Below, piece after piece: positions 24,007-33,103 of a DNA stretch of 50,604 nt. Numbering within the stretch: position 1 is the first letter of the stretch; each line of letters begins with the position of its first letter. The stretch is from JAHDBG01 sp963922685 (GTDB lineage Bacteria > Pseudomonadota > Gammaproteobacteria > Chromatiales > Chromatiaceae). Under the pieces are notes generated by a model. That model ran no database searches. It saw only the letters and a program-made list of their open reading frames with translations, and had not been told where the DNA came from. A program made the translations under genes and the position numbers. The DNA is taken from NCBI GenBank assembly GCA_963922685.1, contig CAWUJM010000007.1:1-50604 (forward strand), read 5' to 3'.

Positions 24007-25074
24007 GTGATTGCAACAACGTCGGCAAAGCTGGTTCCCCGGGGACTCACCCTGGTGGAACTGCTGATCACACTGGCCTTGTCGCTGATGCTGCTCAGCG
24101 GGCTGATACCGCTATTTCTGGCCAGCAAGACCACCCACCAACAACATCAGGCACTCGCACAGCTTCAGGAAACAGCCCGGTATGCCGCCAGTATCCTGAG
24201 CCGGGATATCCGCATGGCCGGCTTCCGGGGATGTGCCAGCCGTCACATCACCTATCGCAACTACCTGACAAATCCACCGGCTGCGTTCACTCCGGCACGG
24301 GGCATCGCAGGCTGGGAAGCGGCTGATACTGCAACCGGCCACGATACCCTGATCACCCACCAACCCGTGACAGATGCGAGCCTGGCCGACTGGACTACCA
24401 GCCCGACCGACACACCTGTGCTGGATGCGGGCACCTTTGCGGTCGCGCAATCGGACATTCTGCGTATCTGGCAGGTGCATGGGGACAGTGTGCCCGGCAC
24501 ACTGCAGGGCACCCGACTGCAGACCAACCGGACACCACCCTATGCCGCACGTGATGTGATCCTTTTCAGCGATTGCCGGACTGCAGCACTGATCTTCGCC
24601 TGTGGTATATCCGGCAGAACGACCGAACTGGCCTGTCCTGAAAATGCGAGCATACCTGCTGCCAGTCCGGACGGGTGGCAGGTCTGGCAGGTAGCAGGCT
24701 GGCTGTATTATGTCGGCAAACGTAACCAGCAGGCAACTCATCCACCAACCCTGTATCGTCGCATGATCAGCAGAAACGCGGCAGCAGAGACTGCGCAAGA
24801 GCTGGTCGAAGGGGTGGAAGGCATGCAGATCGCGTACGGCGCGGACACAGATGACGATCATAGGGTTGATCAGATGCTCACCGCAGATCAGGTCTCAGAC
24901 TGGCAGGACATCATCAGCGTACAGATTGACCTGCTGGTGCGCAGCCTCAGCCCGGTACTTGCCGCAGATGAGTCGCAGGATATCACCTTCAACGGTACCC
25001 GTTTCACGACACAGGACGGCTATCTGCGTTATCCGTTCAGCATCACCATTGCTTTACGCAACCGTATCTCCTGA
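24007..25074 (+). CDS. pilW: PilW-like minor pilin assembly protein
   Basis: A type IV pilus minor pseudopilin. It has a short basic leader and a prepilin peptidase site G|L-T-L-V-E-L-L with glutamate at position 5, followed by a hydrophobic helix and a D-I-R-M-A-G-F-R-G-C segment typical of PilW. I place the start at GTG 24007, which gives a 13-residue leader of usual length. The only upstream ATG in frame (23923) lies inside rnpB and would add 28 residues, so it is less likely. The expected neighbours fimT, pilV, pilX, pilY1 and pilE are missing; the restriction-modification genes follow after 44 bases. It may be an orphan or the gene set may have been split by insertion. Confidence 0.82.
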   Translation: MIATTSAKLVPRGLTLVELLITLALSLMLLSGLIPLFLASKTTHQQHQALAQLQETARYAASILSRDIRMAGFRGCASRHITYRNYLTNPPAAFTPARGIAGWEAADTATGHDTLITHQPVTDASLADWTTSPTDTPVLDAGTFAVAQSDILRIWQVHGDSVPGTLQGTRLQTNRTPPYAARDVILFSDCRTAALIFACGISGRTTELACPENASIPAASPDGWQVWQVAGWLYYVGKRNQQATHPPTLYRRMISRNAAAETAQELVEGVEGMQIAYGADTDDDHRVDQMLTADQVSDWQDIISVQIDLLVRSLSPVLAADESQDITFNGTRFTTQDGYLRYPFSITIALRNRIS

Positions 25075-25118
25075 ACCGGGCGCGACTCAGTCGGTACGCC
25101 CCAGCTATAGTCCGCGAC

Positions 25119-26180
25119 ATGGAAGACACCAATAGAGCAACATTCAGATTTATAGATCTATTTGCTGGAATCGGTGGCATACGCCTTGGATTTGAAAAAG
25201 CAGGTGGTAAGTGTGTTTTTACCAGTGAATGGAACAAGTTTTCCCGGAAAACATACATAGGAAATTTCCCCGAAACAGAGGGACATGTTTTCGTTGGTGA
25301 TATTACCCAGGCAGATGAAAAAGATGTTCCGGACCATGATGTGTTACTCGCTGGATTTCCCTGTCAACCATTCAGTATAGCCGGAGTATCAAAAAAAAAT
25401 GCTTTAGGTCGTCCACATGGCTTTGAATGTACTATACAGGGAACCCTGTTTTTTGATGTTGCAAGAATAATCTCAGAAAAAAAGCCAAAGGCTTTCTTAC
25501 TTGAAAATGTAAAAAATCTTGTATCCCACGATGGCGGCAATACCTTACGAGTCATTTTACAAATCCTTCGCGAAGAGCTGGGGTATCAGGTACATTACAG
25601 AGTCATTGACGGCCAGCATTTTGTGCCTCAACACAGAGAGCGTATTCTTATCATCGGCTTCAGAGAAACTGCACCATTTTCTTTCGATAATTTTATCCTG
25701 CCAGAAAAAGGACGTGTGACGCTTTCATCTGTTTTACACCCTCAGAACGGCATGGAAGATCCGGAAGAGCCTTATACAACCGGAACTCTTGCCAGAATCA
25801 ACAGTAAATACACACTGACCCCGGGATTATGGCAATATCTGAAGGACTACGCGGAGAAACACAGAAAAGCAGGAAACGGATTTGGATTCGGACTTGTTGA
25901 TAAAGACAGCATAAGCAGAACACTCTCAGCCCGTTATTATAAGGATGGTTCGGAAATTCTTGTTTCTCAGGGAGAACGTAAAAGACCTCGCAGACTGACA
26001 CCAAGAGAATGTGCAAGGTTAATGGGCTTTCCTGATACCTTCTTAATCCCTGTTAGCGATACACAGGCTTACAGGCAATTCGGGAATAGTGTTATTGTTC
26101 CACTTATGGCAGAAGCAGCCCGTGTTATGGCTCCTTTTGTTGCTGAAAATCCATATCGATATCAAAAACCCTCTTCATAG
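25119..26180 (+). CDS. DNA (cytosine-5) methyltransferase, Dcm/M.EcoRII-like
   Basis: A 353-residue C5-cytosine methyltransferase with all main motifs in order: I (D-L-F-A-G-I-G-G, 13-20), IV with the catalytic cysteine C82 (G-F-P-C-Q-P-F-S), VI (E-N-V-K-N-L, 129-134), VIII (Q-H-R-E-R, 171-175), IX (R-E-C-A-R-L-M-G-F-P) and X (Q-F-G-N-S-V). The target-recognition part reads T-L-S-A-R-Y-Y-K-D-G-S-E-I-L, closely like Dcm and M.EcoRII, so the likely target is CCWGG. It lacks the longer N-terminal extension of E. coli Dcm. The restriction gene follows after 10 bases. Both are more AT-rich than flanking sbcB and pilW, suggesting horizontal arrival. Confidence 0.95.
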   Translation: MEDTNRATFRFIDLFAGIGGIRLGFEKAGGKCVFTSEWNKFSRKTYIGNFPETEGHVFVGDITQADEKDVPDHDVLLAGFPCQPFSIAGVSKKNALGRPHGFECTIQGTLFFDVARIISEKKPKAFLLENVKNLVSHDGGNTLRVILQILREELGYQVHYRVIDGQHFVPQHRERILIIGFRETAPFSFDNFILPEKGRVTLSSVLHPQNGMEDPEEPYTTGTLARINSKYTLTPGLWQYLKDYAEKHRKAGNGFGFGLVDKDSISRTLSARYYKDGSEILVSQGERKRPRRLTPRECARLMGFPDTFLIPVSDTQAYRQFGNSVIVPLMAEAARVMAPFVAENPYRYQKPSS

Positions 26181-26190
26181 TAATAACAGT

Positions 26191-27432
26191 ATGAACAGTG
26201 GCTATCTTTCTCAATACTTTGATGGCGTAGCAGTTAAACAGCTAAGCTCTGTAGAGATTGATGTTCTTACTTCCAATCAACACGAATTTAACGGGGTAGA
26301 GGGCCTGCGAAACATTCTCGGAGAGCCTGATGAAAAAGTCAGATATACAGCAAAATTCCTGTATCTGACTGATTACGATGATGAACCCGTAACCGAAGTC
26401 GGCTTTCTCACATGGTATGACGCGAGACAAAAAGCAAGAACAGAGCGAGAAGTCATGCGTCGGGAGTACAGGCTGTATTTTCCTGCAAATATAGTTTCTC
26501 AATGTGCGAATGCAGGCGATGTTCTGGTTATTGCGAAACAGAAAGACAATACCCTTCTGGCCATAGTGGCTGAAAAGAATACGACAATTGCCCGGCAGGT
26601 ACTGTGGCTGTTTGGATTTTCTGAATTGAAACATCCGGGGTTTTCTATTCGTGAAGAACTCGAAACTGAACAGGATAGAATTGAATTTTCTTCAGGATGC
26701 ATCCTTGAAAGCATAGGTATTCAGGTAGAGGCATCCGGGCAATCTTTTCTCGATGACATGTTATCCCGATTTCAGGGAAAATTTCCATCAACAAAAGAAT
26801 TTTCCAGTTATGCTCGCTCAACCCTGCCTGATATATCTCCACAGGATAGCCACGATTCAGTGCTTATGGCATGGATTACACGAGAAGAAATATTGTTCAG
26901 AACCCTTGAAAAATATTTCATTTCCGAAAAACTGCAAAAAGGATTCGGTGATAATACTGAAGGTGCTGTATCGTACTTTAAATCTGTTATAAACAGGAGA
27001 AAGAGCCGGTCTGGTCTCGCACTGGAAAATCACCTCCAACACCTTTTCCGGGAATGCAATATAAAATATTCCCGCACACCTGTTACAGAAAACAGATCAA
27101 AGCCAGACTTTATTTTTCCGGGGCAGGATAAATATCACGATAGTAATTTTAATCCTCTTAATTTAACAATGCTTGGTGTCAAATCATCCTGTAAAGATAG
27201 ATGGAGGCAGGTTCTTTCAGAGGCAGAGAGAATAAAAAGAAAGCACCTGCTTACTCTGGAAGCAGCAATAAGCTCACATCAGATATCTGAAATGCAGGCT
27301 AAAAATCTGCAACTCGTTTTACCAGAAGAACTGCATAGATCATACTCAATTAATCAGCAAAAATGGCTTATGAGCGTTGAGAACTTCATACATCTTGTTA
27401 CAGAAAGACAACAACTTTTTATGGTGAAATAA
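26191..27432 (+). CDS. EcoRII-like type II restriction endonuclease
   Basis: A 413-residue protein (EcoRII is about 404). The ATG at 26191 lies 10 bases after the methyltransferase stop; an earlier in-frame ATG at 26089 lies within the methyltransferase gene and is rejected. The C-terminal catalytic domain has P-D at 305-306, then L-G-V-K-S-S-C-K-D-R-W-R-Q at 328-340, the PD...xVK signature of EcoRII-C nucleases. The N-terminal 180 residues fit the EcoRII-N regulatory DNA-binding domain in position and size. Together with the Dcm-like methylase it should form a CCWGG restriction-modification system. The type IIE mode, needing two sites, is family knowledge rather than visible here. Confidence 0.92.
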   Translation: MNSGYLSQYFDGVAVKQLSSVEIDVLTSNQHEFNGVEGLRNILGEPDEKVRYTAKFLYLTDYDDEPVTEVGFLTWYDARQKARTEREVMRREYRLYFPANIVSQCANAGDVLVIAKQKDNTLLAIVAEKNTTIARQVLWLFGFSELKHPGFSIREELETEQDRIEFSSGCILESIGIQVEASGQSFLDDMLSRFQGKFPSTKEFSSYARSTLPDISPQDSHDSVLMAWITREEILFRTLEKYFISEKLQKGFGDNTEGAVSYFKSVINRRKSRSGLALENHLQHLFRECNIKYSRTPVTENRSKPDFIFPGQDKYHDSNFNPLNLTMLGVKSSCKDRWRQVLSEAERIKRKHLLTLEAAISSHQISEMQAKNLQLVLPEELHRSYSINQQKWLMSVENFIHLVTERQQLFMVK

Positions 27433-27549
27433 AGCTATCTGTTCATCCATCTGTCTGATACCAGCCCTGAATCTGTGGCTTCCTGATATAACTATCTGAC
27501 ATATAACTATTCAGCGATTCCGGACAGGAACGCTTCAGACCACTACCAT

Positions 27550-28983
27550 ATGACTTTTTACTGGCACGATTACGAAACCTGGGGTGCCAACCCGGCAGTG
27601 GACCGGGCAGCACAGTTTGCCGGCATCCGCACCGATGCTGAACTGAACCCGATCGGCGAACCACTGGTATTGTATGCGCAGCCGGCACAGGATGTATTGC
27701 CGCAGCCACAGGCCTGCCTGACCACCGGCATCACGCCACAACAGGCACTGGCGGAAGGCCTGCCAGAAGCGGATTTTTTTGCGGCCATCCATGCTGAGCT
27801 GAGCCAGCCTGGTACCTGCGCACTAGGCTATAACAGCCTGCGTTTTGACGATGAGGTCACCCGCTACGGCCTGTACCGGAACTTTTTTGATCCGTGCGAA
27901 CGTGAATGGAAACGCGGTAATTCACGCTGGGATCTGATTGATGTGGTGCGCCTGACCCGGGCACTGCGCCCGGACGGACTGGCCTGGCCGACTCATGCAG
28001 AAGATGGAACGACCAGCTTCCGGCTCACTGACCTGACCGCAGCCAACGATATCGGTCATGCAGATGCGCATGATGCGCTGGCAGATGTACAGGCGACGAT
28101 TGCCCTGGCCCGCCTGTTGCGTCAGAAACAACCGCGCCTGTTTGAATATTGCCGGACCCATCGGGATAAAAAAACACTCAGCACCATATTGGATCCGCAG
28201 GCCGCAACGCCGGTATTACATGTGTCCGCCCGTTATCCGGCAGCAACCGGCTGTATTGCACTGGTGCTGCCGCTGGCCTGGCATCCGATACAGAAAAATG
28301 GCGTGATTGTGTACGACCTGCGCCAGGATCCAGGCGATGTATTACAGCTGAGTGCGGCAGAGATACATACCCGGCTGTACACAGCGACAGACGATCTGCC
28401 CGCAGGGCAGAACCGCCCGGCCCTGAAGGTGGTACACCTGAATCGCGCCCCGGTGGTGGTTCCGGCGAACACCCTGACAGATGCCGCACGTGCTGACTGG
28501 CAGATGCCAGCTGCACCAGCCGCAGAACATACGGCTGCATTGCAGGCGGCACAACCCGCACTGGCAGCAAAGCTGACTGAGGTATTCAGCATCCCTTACC
28601 CAGCCCGTGACACTGACCCGGACTTTGATCTGTACGGTGGCTTTTTCACTCCGACTGACCGGACCTTATGTCAGGAGATCCGGCAGGCCACACCCGTCCA
28701 GCTGGCCGATATGCAGCCGGATTTTAATGATCCACGCCTGGCACCCCTGTTATTTCGCTATCGCGCACGCAACTGGCCGGAAACACTGAATGCACAGGAA
28801 AGCACCGACTGGGACACCTTCCGGCACCGTCGTCTGACCGACCCGGCTGCGGGTGCCGGCATCACGCTGACAGATTATCAGACCGAACTGTCACAACTGA
28901 TCGTGGATAACACACTGCACCAGAAAGACCTGCTGGAGGCCTTACTGGCCTGGCCAGCACAACTGGGATTAACCAACCCCTGA
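27550..28983 (+). CDS. sbcB: Exodeoxyribonuclease I
   Basis: A 477-residue single-strand 3'-to-5' exonuclease used in recombination and mismatch repair. The DEDD exonuclease acidic residues start in H-D-Y-E-T-W-G (D7 and E9), with L-G-Y-N-S-L-R-F-D-D-E near residue 97 and H-D-A-L-A-D-V at about 175-181. The rest matches the ExoI SH3-like and C-terminal domains by position. It is slightly shorter at the N-terminus than the E. coli protein (475 residues overall) but complete. It is followed by asmA after 13 bases and preceded by a 117-base gap with no recognised signal between it and the restriction gene. Confidence 0.95.
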   Translation: MTFYWHDYETWGANPAVDRAAQFAGIRTDAELNPIGEPLVLYAQPAQDVLPQPQACLTTGITPQQALAEGLPEADFFAAIHAELSQPGTCALGYNSLRFDDEVTRYGLYRNFFDPCEREWKRGNSRWDLIDVVRLTRALRPDGLAWPTHAEDGTTSFRLTDLTAANDIGHADAHDALADVQATIALARLLRQKQPRLFEYCRTHRDKKTLSTILDPQAATPVLHVSARYPAATGCIALVLPLAWHPIQKNGVIVYDLRQDPGDVLQLSAAEIHTRLYTATDDLPAGQNRPALKVVHLNRAPVVVPANTLTDAARADWQMPAAPAAEHTAALQAAQPALAAKLTEVFSIPYPARDTDPDFDLYGGFFTPTDRTLCQEIRQATPVQLADMQPDFNDPRLAPLLFRYRARNWPETLNAQESTDWDTFRHRRLTDPAAGAGITLTDYQTELSQLIVDNTLHQKDLLEALLAWPAQLGLTNP

Positions 28984-28996
28984 CCAACACATTATT

Positions 28997-30889
28997 ATGC
29001 GCATCTTATTCAGGATTCTGTTCAGCCTGATCGCCGCCCTGATAACCCTCATCCTGCTGGTTGGACTGACCGTCAGCTGGTGGTTTGATCCGAATGATTA
29101 CAAACAGGACCTCATCAGTCAGGTAAAACAACATACCGGGCGGGATCTGGTGATTGCAGAGCCGATTAAGATAACCTTCTATCCCTGGCTCGGTGCACAG
29201 GTCGGTGGTGTCAGACTCAGCAATGCAGAAGGCTTTATACAGGCATCATTTGCGCAGATCCGGCAACTGAGTATCCGGCTGAAACTGTTATCGTTACTCA
29301 GTGGCCGGATCGAAATTGATACCCTGCTGCTGCATGGTATGCAGTTGCACCTGACCCGCAACGCACAAGGGAATACCAATTGGGAAGACCTGACACAGAA
29401 CAACACAACCAGAACAGAAACCATATCGCCTGCTACCACCCGGACCAACTCGCCGCTGAACCTGAGCGTACAGCGAATTGACATCCGCGATGCCAGCATC
29501 CGCTGGGAAGATCAGGTGCTGGGTCAGACCCTCCAGCTGAACCCGTTTAACCTGAACCTTGAGGGATTCAGCCCGGGAACACCGGCACCCCTGCAGATGA
29601 GCCTGCAATTACACAGTACGCAGCCTGAGATCAACCTGCAACTGCAGCTCAGCACCCAACTCACGCTCAGTGACACACTGCAGCAAGCCACACTCAGCGA
29701 CCTGATGGCAAACCTGACTGCACAGGGTGCGGCGTTACCAGTGGATGACTTCTCTCTGGCACTGCACACTGATCTGGCACTGGATCTGCCACAACAACAC
29801 CTGCGCCTGACTGAACTGACATTAAGCGGCCCGCAGCTGGACGGACGTGGTGAGCTGACCCTGCAGAACTGGGGCCTGCACCCGCAATTACAGGCCCGGC
29901 TCAAGCTGGATCAACTCAATCTGGACGATTACCTGCCGCCTGCAACTACCACCACAGCAGCTGAACCGCGCGTGGCAGCAACGACACCGCCGACCAATCC
30001 GCTGCAGGTACTGAATGATATTGATCTGCAGGCAGAATTACAGATCGGAACATTCCAGGCCAGTCAGATCAGACTGAATGACGTCCGGCTCACCCTGCAT
30101 AACGAGCGGGGTCAGCTGAAACTGCAACCGATGCAGGCCAGGCTGTATCAGGGCAGTGTGACCGGTGCCGCACAGATTGACGCACGCCAAATCCCGGTAC
30201 GCATCCAGGCACAAAAAACATTACGCGATATCCATATCGGGCCACTGTTACGTGATCTGATCGGACAGGATCGTATACTCGGGCAGGGTGATGTCGCACT
30301 GGACATCAGCTTCAGCGGCCTGACCGAAGACGCGATCCGGCGCAGCCTGAGCGGTACGGCAGATTTCCATCTGCTTGACGGTGCTTATCAGGGCGTGAAT
30401 CTGACTGAAATTGTTCAGCAGGCCAGTCAGTTACTGAATCTGCGTTCAGGCGAAACCAAGCCTGCCAGCATGAAAAGAACTGATTTTGCGATGCTGAAAG
30501 GCAGTGTGACGATGCAACAGGGCCAGATCCGGAATCGCGATCTGCAGATGCAGTCGCCGCTATTGCGGATCAGCGGACGTGGGAACCTTGATCTGGTCAC
30601 AGACCAGGTTGATTATGTCGTCACCACCAAACTGGTCGGCTCACTGGCCGGACAGGGCGGCAGGACAGCCGACCAGTTAAGCGGGCTGCAGATCCCGGTA
30701 CACATTACCGGCCCAATGAATAATCTCAGCTACCAACCTGATTTCAGTGACATAATCAAACCGCAGATACAAAGACAGAAACAGAAAGTACTGCAACAGA
30801 TTGAGGACAAGGTGCAGCAACAGGCCACCGAACTGCTGGGCAATCCGGAAGGTATCGGCGATATGCTGAAGGGGTTACTAGGCCGTTAG
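28997..30889 (+). CDS. AsmA-family protein
   Basis: A 630-residue member of the AsmA family, which spans the periplasm as a bridge-like beta-groove and is thought to influence phospholipid transport to the outer membrane. It has one N-terminal membrane anchor (about residues 5-28) followed by W-F-D-P-N-D-Y-K, K-Q-H-T-G-R-D-L and a long region of repeated beta-rich segments. The C-terminal region contains D-Y-V-V-T-T-K-L and I-P-V-H-I-T-G-P, usual in this family. It lies in a run of plus-strand genes between sbcB and the metallopeptidase gene, with 3 bases to the latter. Function is by family only. Confidence 0.9.
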   Translation: MRILFRILFSLIAALITLILLVGLTVSWWFDPNDYKQDLISQVKQHTGRDLVIAEPIKITFYPWLGAQVGGVRLSNAEGFIQASFAQIRQLSIRLKLLSLLSGRIEIDTLLLHGMQLHLTRNAQGNTNWEDLTQNNTTRTETISPATTRTNSPLNLSVQRIDIRDASIRWEDQVLGQTLQLNPFNLNLEGFSPGTPAPLQMSLQLHSTQPEINLQLQLSTQLTLSDTLQQATLSDLMANLTAQGAALPVDDFSLALHTDLALDLPQQHLRLTELTLSGPQLDGRGELTLQNWGLHPQLQARLKLDQLNLDDYLPPATTTTAAEPRVAATTPPTNPLQVLNDIDLQAELQIGTFQASQIRLNDVRLTLHNERGQLKLQPMQARLYQGSVTGAAQIDARQIPVRIQAQKTLRDIHIGPLLRDLIGQDRILGQGDVALDISFSGLTEDAIRRSLSGTADFHLLDGAYQGVNLTEIVQQASQLLNLRSGETKPASMKRTDFAMLKGSVTMQQGQIRNRDLQMQSPLLRISGRGNLDLVTDQVDYVVTTKLVGSLAGQGGRTADQLSGLQIPVHITGPMNNLSYQPDFSDIIKPQIQRQKQKVLQQIEDKVQQQATELLGNPEGIGDMLKGLLGR

Positions 30890-30892
30890 GCT

Positions 30893-31585
30893 ATGTCAGC
30901 CACAGAACAACTCAGCTGGGGGAGACATACAGTCTGCGTTGTGCGCAGCGCACGCCGAAGCAGGACCATACAACTGCAGATTAAGCAGCAACAGATCGTA
31001 TGTCGGGCACCGGAACATGTCACCGATGGCGAGATTCTGGAGATGCTGGCGGAAAAATCAGACTGGATTACCCGGCAGCTGCAACGACCTCCGGCAGAAT
31101 CGAAACACTATGTCGATGGTGAAGTGTTCCGTTTTCTCGGGCATCCGTGTCGTCTGCGCTTAGCGTACGGTGCAGAAACTCACGTACAACGTATAGCAGA
31201 TCAACTGATCGTCACCACACCGGATACTACGCCAGTCTGGATACAGGCTGCCCTGACTGAGTGGTATCAGTACCGGGCAAGGGCAGAACTTTCGGCCCGG
31301 GTAACCCATTATGCATCGCAGATGCCGGTTGCTCCGACCGATATGCTGATTAAGACCTACAAGTCGCGCTGGGGAACCTGTTATGCAGACGGTCGCATCA
31401 GTTTTGACTGGCGGATTATCATAGCACCCTCCGGAGTCGTCAATTATGTGGTAGTACACGAATTGTGCCATCTGGTCCGGATGGATCACAGTGTACAATT
31501 CTGGCAACTGGTGCAACACTACTGCCCGGACTATCAGGCAGCCCGGGACTGGTTAAGACAGCATGGTAAAACTCTGGCCGTGTAG
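30893..31585 (+). CDS. YgjP/DUF45-type M48-like metallopeptidase
   Basis: A 230-residue protein of the YgjP-like (DUF45, SprT-related) family. The zinc motif H-E-L-C-H (H189, E190, H193) is followed by M-D-H-S-V-Q-F-W, and the signature K-S-R-W-G-T-C lies at 157-163. Family members are probable zinc peptidases with unknown physiological substrates. There is no signal peptide or membrane segment. It starts 3 bases after asmA and converges with rpoZ, with 10 bases between the stops. Confidence 0.9.
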   Translation: MSATEQLSWGRHTVCVVRSARRSRTIQLQIKQQQIVCRAPEHVTDGEILEMLAEKSDWITRQLQRPPAESKHYVDGEVFRFLGHPCRLRLAYGAETHVQRIADQLIVTTPDTTPVWIQAALTEWYQYRARAELSARVTHYASQMPVAPTDMLIKTYKSRWGTCYADGRISFDWRIIIAPSGVVNYVVVHELCHLVRMDHSVQFWQLVQHYCPDYQAARDWLRQHGKTLAV

Positions 31586-31595
31586 GTTGTAGGTT

Positions 31596-31889
31596 TCAGA
31601 CTGCTTCGGGCACTGGCTCTTCAGCCAACGGCGGCATCGTACTGAGTAGTGCCTGCGCCAACTCGTCATCACTGATTTCGTCCTGTTCCGGTTCCTGCAC
31701 CAGAATATCCCTGCCCACCATGCCTGCCGCAATCTCACGTAACGCAACCACAGTCGGCTTATCCTGTGTATTCTCAATCAGCGGGTCAACTCCGTTGTTC
31801 AGTTGATGTGCCCGTCTGGCCGCTGCCAGTACCATATCAAAACGGTTGTCCATGTGGGTTAAACAATCTTCAACAGTAATACGAGCCAT
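31596..31889 (-). CDS. rpoZ: RNA polymerase omega subunit
   Basis: A 97-residue omega subunit that aids assembly of the beta-prime subunit. The start M-A-R-I-T-V-E-D-C (ATG 31889) and N-R-F-D-M-V-L-A-A-A-R-R-A plus V-A-L-R-E-I-A-A-G are characteristic. An in-frame start 15 codons upstream is unlikely. Omega is often found with gmk and spoT; neither is in the window. Here it sits downstream of the copper resistance genes on the same strand, 35 bases after the HExxH protein gene. Confidence 0.93.
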   Translation of the reverse strand: MARITVEDCLTHMDNRFDMVLAAARRAHQLNNGVDPLIENTQDKPTVVALREIAAGMVGRDILVQEPEQDEISDDELAQALLSTMPPLAEEPVPEAV

Positions 31890-31924
31890 CGGCAGGTTTT
31901 CTCCAGAAAAATCAAATGAGGTTA

Positions 31925-32368
31925 TCAGGGCCACCAGCTACCTGTACCGGTAGCATAACGTTGCGCAGCCTGTTCAAAGCGGTTTTTTTTATCAGCACCA
32001 CCCAGTATAAAATAAAGCGGCAGAAATAAGATACCCAGTACCTGATACTGATATGTGTGTGCTGCTTCGTGCAGGCCGACATTCACCTCCGGATCACCAT
32101 ATGAACCCATCTTATCCGGATGAGATCCGGCCCCGTAATGAATCGTATTACCCAGCACGAAGGCCGTATTTTTCAGTGTTATCGGGTTACGCTGAAACTG
32201 AATGGCATTGTGCCCGATACTGATCACAGGCCGCGTACCCTGCAGCCATCCCAGAATATGGCCCAGTATACCGTACAGCATCCCGACCAGTGTGTTCGGC
32301 AGAGTCCAGATTTTACCGATAATATCCAGTATCGGATTCGGAACACCCGGCAGTGGTTTAGTTGCCAT
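31925..32368 (-). CDS. Conserved HExxH protein in the copper operon
   Basis: A 147-residue protein not assigned to a named family by me. It contains H100-E-A-A-H104-T-Y-Q and a downstream F-E-Q-A-A-Q-R-Y-A (E132), a gluzincin-like zinc site arrangement. Two hydrophobic stretches lie at about residues 20-45 and 108-124, so membrane association is possible. It starts 18 bases after copB and probably belongs to the same operon. Whether it is a peptidase that handles periplasmic or membrane proteins under copper stress, or an unrelated passenger, cannot be told. Confidence 0.6.
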   Translation of the reverse strand: MATKPLPGVPNPILDIIGKIWTLPNTLVGMLYGILGHILGWLQGTRPVISIGHNAIQFQRNPITLKNTAFVLGNTIHYGAGSHPDKMGSYGDPEVNVGLHEAAHTYQYQVLGILFLPLYFILGGADKKNRFEQAAQRYATGTGSWWP

Positions 32369-32386
32369 AATACGTCTCCGGTTGGC

Positions 32387-33091
32387 TCAGAACCAGGCCC
32401 GAATGCCCAGTACGAATTGCGTATCAGATACAGATTCACCCGCTGTGTGCGCATGATCAGCTGTACCACCGAATTTCTGCGTCCGGTTAATACCGATATA
32501 AGGCGCGAACGCTCGTTTGATTTCATAGCCCAGTCTGAGGCCGAAGGACATATCGGATAAGCCGGATCCGGTTTCTGCCGCTTCATCTTTCCGGCTGAAA
32601 AAGTTCATACCCAACTCAGAAATCAGCACCAGCCGCTGGGTAAACATGATTTCGTACTCCAGCGTCAGACGGACATTCACCTGTCCTGCATCGTTGAAAA
32701 ACAGGGCCGCATCAGTTTCGACCCAGTAGGGTGCCAGTCCTTTAACGCCCACAGCCAGCCAGTCACGAGTCGGCCCGGGCTTGTTATTATGCCGCCAGCC
32801 GACCTGCAGATCCCAGTAAGGATCGAGCGCACGGCTGTACAACATCTGTAACTCGGATTCTTCCAGTTCTGAACCGACTTTTTCCAGATCAACCTTCAGC
32901 CACAGTTTGTGCAGATCGTAACCGAGCCAGGCGTCCGCTTTCAGCACTGTCGAATCCGCACCATCCACGATACGGGTTTCGAACTGGTCAATCAGCACCT
33001 TGCTGATCAGCGGATCATCTTCCGTCATCGCATATCCATAGGGTAAACTGCTGATCAGGCTCAGCATGAGACATGATGTTATCAGTTTCAT
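32387..33091 (-). CDS. copB: CopB, outer-membrane copper resistance protein
   Basis: A 234-residue protein with a signal peptide of about 21 residues (M-K-L-I-T-S-C-L-M-L-S-L, then Y-G-Y-A). The mature part is rich in alternating beta strands with segments such as D-L-Q-V-G-W-R, and ends with an aromatic F residue, as outer-membrane barrels do. The family works with CopA in copper sequestration or oxidation. It lacks the long methionine/histidine-rich insertion that some CopB proteins carry near the N-terminus. It starts 12 bases after copA in the same operon. Confidence 0.88.
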   Translation of the reverse strand: MKLITSCLMLSLISSLPYGYAMTEDDPLISKVLIDQFETRIVDGADSTVLKADAWLGYDLHKLWLKVDLEKVGSELEESELQMLYSRALDPYWDLQVGWRHNNKPGPTRDWLAVGVKGLAPYWVETDAALFFNDAGQVNVRLTLEYEIMFTQRLVLISELGMNFFSRKDEAAETGSGLSDMSFGLRLGYEIKRAFAPYIGINRTQKFGGTADHAHTAGESVSDTQFVLGIRAWF

Positions 33092-33103
33092 GACTATACC
33101 GCC

